Of a DNA stretch of 64,000 nt, positions 56,934-64,000 are shown piece after piece; position 1 is the first letter of the stretch, and each line of letters opens with the position of its first letter. The notes under the pieces are model-generated. The model saw only the letters and a list, made by a program, of their open reading frames with translations, had not been told where the DNA came from and ran no database searches. The position numbers were made by a program, and so were the translations under genes. Location of the stretch: assembly GCA_036898135.1 (NCBI GenBank), contig CM072525.1, forward strand, positions 51,549,299 through 51,613,298. Reading direction: 5' to 3'. Origin of the DNA: Oncomelania hupensis. Lineage: Eukaryota; Mollusca; Gastropoda; Littorinimorpha; Pomatiopsidae.

Positions 56934-58061
56934 ATTCTTTACGAAGAACCTAAAAGCAATTATCTTTATTAAAGGTTTAGACTTTTATTTCTATCTATCT
57001 TCCCCCTCCCCCCTCTCTATCTCTCTCTCTCTTTCTGTCTCACACACACACTCACACACACACAGAGAAAACCTGACTTCCATTCCGCCGATCTGTTATC
57101 AATATCTCTTCCAGGCCCGAGTTGTAGCGTGCCAGTATTGCATACAGGCCTCACCGTGACAGACAGCACCAAATTGAAAATACACAACCACCCCACCTGG
57201 TGGCATTCGCTGTGATGGTCTATAAGGTACAGGCTTTCACTGTTTCAGTAGTAGAAGAAGGAATAGCGGATGATAATAATATCTAGAAAAGGAGATGAAG
57301 GAATCTAAAACGAAAGTGATGACGACGATAATTAAAGAACAGAAGAGAGGAAGAGAAGGGATGAGGAAGAAGAGGAATAGGAAGACGAAAGGATGAATAG
57401 AAAAAGAACTGAGCGGAAGAACGGTAATAAACGAGAAAAAAATATGGAGAAGGATAAAAGATCAAAACAGGTGACAGGAGGACGGAGAATAACGACAGCA
57501 ACTACCAGACGTACAGAAATAGTATCGACAAGGAAACAGGACAATATGAAATCGGACAAGCGTAAATGAGAAAAGCAGAAGATGAAGAGGACGAAAAGAA
57601 TAATTCGCAGGCTAGAAGACGAAAAAAAAAAAGAAGACGGGCCTGAAGGCAACAGAACCAGACGAAGACAGTGAGATGATCTAGGAACGAGAAAGAAAAA
57701 AACTATATCAAACTGGGAACAAAAGTACACGATAACATCCAAAACATAAAATGTTCAAAGAGCGATTACTTTTCCAATCCAATCCTCTTTGATGTTCACT
57801 TGTAAGCACTCCACTCAACGCCTCAGGGAAAAACTAGTGGCGCTGACAAAACACGTAACAATCAGTGTCGTTAGTTATATCACAAGTCACTTAAACAGCC
57901 CACAGCTCCATTTATCAGACAAGCTAAGTTCAAAATAGTTTAGTTTAAAGCCTACTGCCCAGTTTCATCCAACAACATACTTTAGAATAATGATTAAGGA
58001 TATTTGTGTTGTTGTTTGTTGTTTGGCTTCATGACGATGAGTTTACTTTGGAAATACCACT
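56930..58061. other. Intergenic DNA, CT-rich then AG-rich
   Basis: CT and CA tracts at 56995-57065, then AG-rich DNA (57240-57700) whose antisense frames read as Ser/Phe-rich peptides. No gene supported. Confidence 0.4.
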
Positions 58062-58960
58062 GTTGGGGCACCGGGGTTTTCTGTATAAATACATTTAGTG
58101 CTTTAAATTACCACTGTTTCTGTCATTCTTATTTATTCTTTCTAGTTCCTAATCTGTTCTATCAATCAGCTATCTTCTATATTCTTCGCTAGACCAATCA
58201 CCTACCCTTGTTCTTGAAAACTCTCGGGTCTGTTGGGTCAGCTTGTGGATACTGGACGCTTTCTGCCAAATGGTCACTAGGGCATTCAATGGTATTTTTG
58301 TTTAGCAATTCAGGCATTTTATATACATGTATGTGTTTTGTGAATATTTTATAATATTTATATTCTATTTTGTTTTTGTAAATGATGGTTCGATAAATTA
58401 GAGTACAGCCTCAGCGTCCAGTGCGTAGGATACATTTATTGTAAAAAGACCGGCTGGTGGAGTGCCGTCAGTGTTTCCATTAGGGTTGTTTCAGCAGATC
58501 TTTTATACGGATCGTGGGCGAGTCCTCTTTCAACCGAGTTATAGTCCTGACTGGGCTCTTTGCAGTCCGTTGGCCTTTAAAAAACAATGACTAACTTTGG
58601 AAATTGCACTGACCATTATTGGATACAATGGATAATCGTTGCTCAAGCTGACCACTCAGCTTCTCATTGTATGCGTCTCTACCTTGTTTTGTAAACAAAC
58701 AATTGTGCTTATTATACACATTTTCGCAGCGATCCTATTTTCAGAATCCACCTTAATGCTATTAATAGGCACACAAAGAATTTAATGTATCTATTTATAT
58801 CCAAACCATACTTTTGAAACAATGTTTTTGGCTTAATCTTTTTTTTCCCGGTGGGACAACACTAAACTGTGAATTGAAAATGAATATATGTGACTGAAAT
58901 GTGTGATCCAGAGGTCCTTTAAGTCGTTAAATGTCAAGCGGTGATGTTCTCAATAACCGA
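58062..58960 (+). repeat. Composite repeat C'-B-C, uninterrupted copy
   Basis: Contains, in order, the 5' GC block and TATAAATA (about 58060-58090), C' (to 58325), B with 'TTTTTGTAAATGATGGTTCG' and 'GACCGGCTGGTGGAGTGCCG' (58326-58590), and C with 'GGATAATCGTTGCTCAAGCT' and 'AATGCTATTAATAGGCACAC' (58599-58960). It serves as the reference for the copy split by the L2-like LINE at 33.5-35.5 kb. No protein-coding capacity. Confidence 0.8.
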
Positions 58961-59167
58961 AACACAATCATCGCAATCTAGGAAGTGAAAAACATTGGTC
59001 TCGATTTACTGGGGAAAACAAAATGTTCTACCAATGAAACCCTATACTGCCTAATACGAAATAACGAGACGATACACCGCAGACGCGTATGGTAAAAGAT
59101 ATATTTCAAATTGACGTCAGTTTAATGTCTACAGCTCTACAAAACGATGCCTCTACAGAAGAAGACA
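58961..59167. other. Intergenic DNA
   Basis: Nothing recognised. Confidence 0.4.
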
Positions 59168-59250
59168 TTACAGTACATGATTATTGCTTTAGGTCCAGCG
59201 GACTCTTCCAAACCAAATCAGGACCAGACAACCCCTGATCCGCATTAAAG
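59168..59250 (-). repeat. Composite repeat B, 3' fragment
   Basis: 'TTATTGCTTTAGGTCCAGCG', 'AAATCAGGACCAGACAACCC' and 'GATCCGCATTAAAGATCTG' match 9195-9270 and 31748-31830. Confidence 0.8.
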
Positions 59251-59256
59251 ATCTGA

Positions 59257-59560
59257 ACAGAAGAAGAAGAAGAAGAAGAAGAAGAAGAAGAAGAAGAAGA
59301 AGAAGAAGAAGAAAGAAAGAAAGAAAGAAAGAAAGAAGAAGAAGAAGAAGAAGAAGAAGAAGAAGAAGAAGAAGAAGAAGAAGACGACGAAGGAAGAATA
59401 AATAAGAAAGAAAGAAAGAAAGAAGAAGAAGAAGAAGAAGAAGAAGAAGAAGAAAGAAGAAAAAAAGAAAGAAAGAAAGAAAGAAAGAAGAAGAAGAAGA
59501 AGACGAAGGAAGAAGAAGAATAAATAAGAAAGAAAGAAAGAAAGAAAGACCCAGAATAAG
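59257..59560. repeat. (GAA)n/(GAAA)n array
   Basis: Alternating blocks of GAA and GAAA units with small repeated cassettes such as GACGAAGGAAGAATAAATAA, so parts of the array have duplicated as larger units. Confidence 0.95.
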
Positions 59561-60299
59561 GGGAGATATATTCAGAGTTTTTTTTTTTAAATTATTGCTG
59601 TTTACCATAATTACACATGAGAAGAAGAAGAAGAAGACGAAGAAGAAGGCAGTAATAAGCACACGAAAGATGATAATATAAGAAAAAAAAAGTCCGATAT
59701 AGTAGAAGGTGTGTAGTGACTGACACAGGGCTTACTTGATTTAGTAAGATTGATCACCTGTCTGTTTCGGTTGTACACACAAGTAGAGAAAAACACAACA
59801 CGTGCATAAAGATCATATATATATAAATGCTTATTTCACGCTAAAGTAATCACACACCATCTCCGGAATTCAATTCAAATTTTAAAAAAAAATCTTTTTT
59901 ATTCAAACACGGTCGAATCGGCTTTCTAATGATGGCGTTATCCATTGATACAAAAAAAATCGAACACGGCACATTATCTTCACACTGGGGGGATAATGCA
60001 AATAAATCCAGAATACAATAAAGCTGTTTGGTGAGGGGAGGCGGGGGATGCAAACAATGGCGGGTGTGGAGCAAAACGCATGCAGCATGGAAAAACTGGG
60101 GGACGGGAAGAGAGAGAAAGTAGAAAAAGAAATCAAGCTGATGATTTAAATCGAAACAAAAGTCAAGGAAAAACAACGCTGAATAAACAAAAGGAAACAG
60201 GTGAAAACACAATGCAACCATCAAACACAGCAAAGAAAACAGGTGTTAGAGAAGCCAAAAAAAACCGTGTAATAACCATCATACACACATACAAAAATG
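59561..60299. other. Intergenic DNA
   Basis: A short GAA tract lies at 59617-59648. No gene supported. Confidence 0.4.
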
Positions 60300-60325
60300 T
60301 GTAAAACGTACCTCTCTGGGTAGAT

Positions 60326-60405
60326 GGATAGGTAGCTAGGAGGTAGGTAGATAGCTAGCAAAGGGTGGGTAGGTAGGTAGGTAGGTAGGTTGGTAGGTAG
60401 GTAGT
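60326..60405. repeat. (GGTA)n microsatellite, imperfect
   Basis: GGTAGGTAGGTAGG-type units with GATA and TTGG variants. Confidence 0.9.
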
Positions 60406-60599
60406 TTGGTTATCGTGGCAAACAATTAGAACTGTAGGAAAAACACACTATAACTGTATCACACACACTCATTGGCTGGAGAAGGTACAGTGCTGGTCGG
60501 TTTGTAGGAAAAACGTGCAATATTTCCTTCGTACACAGATAAGACTTCGCGACTACCACGCACGAGAAAGAGACGAGCAATAATAAGACATAAAGTTCC

Positions 60600-60991
60600 G
60601 TCTGCTAGCCACCTCACAGCCCCGCTCAATATCTCTCCGCCTCGCCGCGCGAGCAGAGAAGAATATGTTCAATATTCATCCGCTACGCTGTAAACACGAA
60701 TCTACTTTTTTATTTTTACCCATGATTTACAAGAACGAAAAAATACGTAACTTAACTTTTAAAAGTACCGTTCTTCTTCTAGCATTGTGAGATCAATGGG
60801 AAAATATGGCACGAAAAATCAGTTGAAAATATATTGAGGGTTTATGTTTCTGTCAAAGGTCAAATGGTCACATGACCTGAGTAAGCATGGCTGCTGTAAA
60901 CAACAGACGATAGGTTTGTGTGCACGTTACGGGAGACGTTTTATGTTATATTTCTTATTCTGGAAGACTTACAGCTTAATCCTTTGGCAGA
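60600..60991 (+). promoter_or_regulatory. Probable promoter and 5' UTR region of the gene starting at 60992
   Basis: The sequence turns richer in CpG around 60640-60670 (CTCTCCGCCTCGCCGCGCGA). Downstream, GAGTAAGC near 60878 could be a donor, and the pyrimidine-containing TTAATCCTTTGGCAG just before 60991 looks like an acceptor. A small 5' UTR intron directly before the start codon is therefore possible. No TATA box or start site can be fixed by eye. Confidence 0.3.
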
Positions 60992-61061
60992 ATGGACGAG
61001 AAGGAGTTGTACAACTACGCGATCGAAGAAATTCGCTTTAGGGAATTCCCTCAGTTGAAAG
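60992..61061 (+). CDS. MOCOS: First coding exon, probable molybdenum cofactor sulfurase
   Basis: ATG at 60992 opens 23 codons reading MDEKELYNYAIEEIRFREFP then QLK and a split Gly codon. The exon ends at 61061 before a strong donor GTAAGC. Residues EEIR-x-x-EFP-x-LKG fit the N-terminus of molybdenum cofactor sulfurases, where an 'R-x-x-EF-x-x-L-x-G' stretch directly precedes the conserved TVYLDHAGAT motif of the cysteine-desulfurase-like domain; that motif would start exon 2. The enzyme transfers sulfur from cysteine to the molybdenum cofactor of xanthine dehydrogenase and aldehyde oxidase. Exon 2 was not found in the remaining 2.9 kb, so the gene continues beyond the window. The identification rests on a short peptide and memory of the family. 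Confidence 0.5.
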
Positions 61062-61822
61062 GTAAGCGATGAAAACGGAGCCGAGTGTGTTTTGACCTAA
61101 GTGTAAAGCATGCAACGTTTCGTCTGCTACAGCAGTACGGTTCCGTTTTCAGTGTGTTTATCGCTTTTCATGCTTTGTTTACCGCCAGTCTACGTTGAAG
61201 GATGAGTAAATGCATATATTTGCTTGCAGCAATGTCAGACACCTCTACTCTAGCTGCCAGTGTGAGTGTATGTTCATTATACACATTTCAAGTGACTTGT
61301 TCATTCAAGTATTATATGCCCTAAACAAGGTCAAATGCACTGGTACTTTCACATAGGCCTAGTAGACTATTTATGTTCTTCCAGTATATTCGGTTGTTCA
61401 TATTTATTCTTTTCTTTTTCATCTGAAAACTGTGGCAGTTGTGTTCATTTTATTACATATAATTTAGCCAGCATACTAATCTGTCACTATGTAAACAAAC
61501 CGCCAAATTGGTCGACTCGGAAGTTGCTTTACATTTTACATTCATTTAGTGTGAACATTGTGTGTAGCGAGGATACTCTGTATACATGTGTATTTACAGA
61601 GAAAATATTATGTTTTGAGTCATGCAGCGAATACACTTTATAGATTAATTTAAGAGTGAATGTTGGTATTGCTAATGTTGGAGCATAACGTAAGAAGAGT
61701 GAAGAAATGAATTTATGCCGACTCATGCATGACCCATTTAAGGTACAATCATCAGCACTAGCTAGTGCACAGAACAGACGGTTTCTATCGGACTACACGC
61801 CTCCATTTATTTAATCGATTTA

Positions 61823-62085
61823 ACGCTTTTCCAGCTCAAGGGCTGCTCAAGGCGCTGGCCGATACAGGATCTAACTCAAGTGGCCTGTGGCGCCCACTTA
61901 CAACTTTTGGGCGCATAGTCTGACGCCCAGACGACTGAGCACAATCCTGGACGACCAGGGATGGATCGAGAGATTGGACCCAGTGCGTCACCCGACTGAG
62001 ACGTTGAGCGTCAGGATCTTTAAAGTCCGTGCGATGGAATGCGAAGGTGCACAGAATAGACCTCGGTTTATACTCTAGAGATCGT
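61823..62085 (-). mobile_element. SINE family A copy
   Basis: On the minus strand GAGTATAAACCGAGGTCTAT, CATTCCATCGCACGGACTTT, AAAGATCCTGACGCTCAACG, CAGACTATGCGCCCAAAAG, CAGCGCCTTGAGCAGCCCTT and AAAAGCGTTAAATCGATTAA follow the family order. The tRNA-like head is absent. Confidence 0.78.
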
Positions 62086-62466
62086 TCCTAAGCGTTGGTC
62101 AGGGGAGGTCAGATGAGTTCCATCCAATCAGAGATGTTCTTTGAAGCCTAATTCCAGCGTATTTGAAACAGGTTAAGTTAATAGCAACCTAGAATGTGCT
62201 GAACATTGTTCTGAATCGCTGTTAATGGCTAGGGAAGGTTTCGCGGTACACTTGCACTTAACTGCGCAATGGTGATAGACCTGGCTTTATCAGTACTCCT
62301 GAACCTAACTTGCTAGCTGCCTAAGTATTAAGGTCTGTTTGGTGCACGTGAATCAAATGATGAAGCTCAGCAGTTATTATTGACCTGTTGATTTGTCGGT
62401 GCACCTGAACGTAACGAGGAAGGTGCGTCAGTATAGGACAATTGTTGTATCGGTGAATATAAATCC

Positions 62467-62705
62467 GAGAGAGAGAGAGAGAGAGAGAAGTCGAAACCTT
62501 TAATAGGATAATAGCATTAGGTCCTTTGGACCTGTCTTACAGTCCTTAATAAACAATGCAGAGCAAACACAATAATTACATGTAACATAAAATAATTTGA
62601 AACAAACATATTCCTTAACTACGGTAGCAAATCACTAAGCAAATTAATGCATTTTAATACACATACTCTTACCCTTCTTCCCCTCAACATCCCTCTCCTC
62701 CTCCC
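62467..62705 (-). mobile_element. CR1-like LINE 3' end with (GA)n tail
   Basis: On the minus strand it ends GTAAGACAGGTCC, TAATGCTATTATCCTATTA, AAGGTTTCGACTTC and then (TC)n, matching 56830-56929. Only the 3' UTR is present. Confidence 0.82.
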
Positions 62706-62740
62706 TCCACACACACAAGCACACACACACACACACATGT

Positions 62741-62742
<2 letters not shown>

Positions 62743-62779
<37 letters not shown>
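62743..62779. repeat. (GA)n microsatellite
   Basis: About 17 GA units; a CA run (62710-62736) precedes it. Confidence 0.94.
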
Positions 62780-62780
<1 letters not shown>

Positions 62781-63124
62781 TGGGGTGAGAAGTGACACAT
62801 CAGAGTCAACAGCATAATCGAAGTTAAATATAAACATTTATTACGCAAAAATTCCATGAAATATAGATGTTTAAATTACAGTTGTTTTTTTTTCTACACG
62901 GCAGAAAATGGACTGATTAAAAAAGAAAAATGATATTAGATTTCATTAGGAAAAATGCAATACATTCAGCGCCCAGTTTTCATTGTGAGCTGGTGCTTTG
63001 TTAAATAAGATACAAGTCCAGAGCTTAAGCCAAAGTACAATAATGCAGCAAATCTGTGAATCCACCGAGAGGCATGTTAATAAGGTAAACTAAGGAGCCT
63101 CCGTTGATCATAGTATCATCACAT

Positions 63125-63180
63125 GGGGATTTATTTTATTTATTGAATTAATCTCATATAGCGCTTGTTATCACAAGCTG
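63125..63180 (-). mobile_element. SINE/LINE 3'-end fragment, L2-like
   Basis: On the minus strand AAGCGCTATATGAGATTAAT followed by TCAATAAATAAAATAAATCC resembles the 3' ends of SINE family A and of the SINE at 13285-13460. Confidence 0.5.
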
Positions 63181-63373
63181 TGTCCATGCAGTCTACAGCT
63201 ACTTAGTGATCAGCTCTGCTATTTCAAGTGTATTACATGTTGTGGTGTTTTTTAAAATGGACGTCTATGCAGACAAGTTGCAATGTTGGCATGAAGAGAA
63301 CATTCTTATGTCTGGCACATCGTGGTACTAATCAGCTCTATTTCTGTTATAAGTTTTAAAATACTGTGAAAGT

Positions 63374-63580
63374 GGGGCCGGGTAGCTCAGTTGGTAAGAG
63401 CGTCTTGCTAGTAACCGAAAGGTCGCTGGTTCGAATCCCGGATTGGTCAACGTGTGATCATATTATTTTCCCCTTTACCAACAACTGGCCCGCTGGTGTC
63501 AATATAAATCGGTCCAGTAGTCACCTATATGCGAAAGTGTCGTGTGACTATAATCTACAAACAACAACAACAACTACTGT
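63374..63580 (+). mobile_element. tRNA-headed SINE with (CAA)n tail
   Basis: GGCCGGGTAGCTCAGTTGGT includes a near-perfect A box and GGTTCGAATCC is a near-perfect B box about 40 nt later. The acceptor and anticodon stems do not pair well and no CCA-type tRNA end follows, so this is a SINE head and not a tRNA gene. The body holds CTTTACCAACAACTGGCCCG and AATATAAATCGGTCCAGTAG. The tail is ACAAACAACAACAACAACTA. Sharp internal promoter boxes suggest a fairly young copy. Confidence 0.82.
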
Positions 63581-64000
63581 GAAAAAGGAGAACAAGTGGT
63601 GTTTAAATATCACCCGACATATCTGTTAAAAGTTGTGTCAGTTTCAAAATAAATCTTCACCTTTTCATATATTGCCAGTTTTGTAAGTTTTTGGAAAGAC
63701 CTTATTTTTCTTATATTATCAGTTTATACATTTTTTGGACGTAGCTGCTTATAATCTGGATTTCATAGCTGTAAACGTTTTCACAGACCCTACTTTAACT
63801 TGTATAAAACCTTATGCTTTCTCATATTACCAGTTAGGTACTCTTTTCAGACATACCTATTTTTATTTTACCAGTTTTATTCATTCTTTCTTTCTATTTG
63901 TTTGGTTTGATATTTTCAGATAAATATCTGATGATTTAATTTGAAAATACTTTGAAATAGTCAGTATCAGAACGTTGGTGTGCAGATAGTTCAAGGATGG

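Larger units (their letters stand above)
61062..64000 (+). other. Presumed intron 1 of the gene starting at 60992
   Basis: No exon encoding the expected YLDHAG-type motif was seen. The stretch holds SINE copies (61823-62085, 63125-63180, 63374-63580), a LINE 3' end (62467-62705) and GA tracts, typical of a large intron. If the exon call is wrong this is simply intergenic DNA. Confidence 0.35.

Noticed and set aside
59189..59662. 157-residue Leu/Ser-rich membrane-like protein
   Set aside because: It is the antisense reading of GAA/GAAA arrays.
63374..63450. tRNA gene (strong A and B boxes)
   Set aside because: Acceptor, anticodon and T stems pair poorly when laid out, and the sequence continues into a SINE body with a CAA tail.

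Overview
The window looks like intergenic DNA from an animal nuclear genome, most likely a marine mollusc (a gastropod is my best guess). The evidence is repeat style only: dense dinucleotide to pentanucleotide arrays, several families of decayed non-LTR retrotransposons, tRNA-derived SINEs, mariner-type short elements, and a decayed copy of a multicopy invertebrate gene family. No rRNA, mitochondrial or bacterial content was seen. Almost every long open frame is a shadow of a microsatellite or a fragment of a transposon.

Layout. 0-5 kb: simple repeats and a 5'-truncated LINE (3.7-4.7 kb). 5-10 kb: one large pseudogene on the minus strand (6.6-8.9 kb), capped by a tRNA-headed SINE and a retroposed composite repeat. 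10-14 kb: microsatellites, a LINE fragment with an RNase H domain, and another SINE. 14-25 kb: two related ~1.5-kb solo LTRs, each with a perfect 5-bp target duplication; the second carries a ~200-bp near-perfect hairpin. 25-36 kb: SINE copies (one family with a tRNA-like plus 5S-rRNA-like head), a LINE 3' part, a 37-bp minisatellite, and nested copies of a composite repeat split by an L2-like LINE. 36-42 kb: a 376/377-bp mariner-type element pair in opposite orientation, and between them a LINE broken by a 537-bp solo LTR. 45-50 kb: a 72-bp and a 44-bp minisatellite, both readable as protein over long stretches. 51-59 kb: quiet AT-rich DNA, then a CR1/Jockey-like LINE and another composite repeat.

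Genes. Only one place convinces me as a real gene start: 60,992-61,061 (+), a 70-nt coding exon with a good donor site. Its peptide fits the N-terminus of molybdenum cofactor sulfurase; the rest of the gene would lie beyond the window. A weaker candidate first exon lies on the minus strand at 52,782-52,851.

How the repeats fit together. Several microsatellites sit exactly at LINE or SINE 3' ends: (ATT)n at the L2-like LINE, (TC)n at the CR1-like LINE, (GGATA)n at the RTE/jockey-like LINE, (TTATC)n at another LINE, and (CATTA)n at the composite repeat. Much of the simple-sequence DNA here therefore appears to have been seeded by retrotransposition, and nested insertions give a relative order of events.
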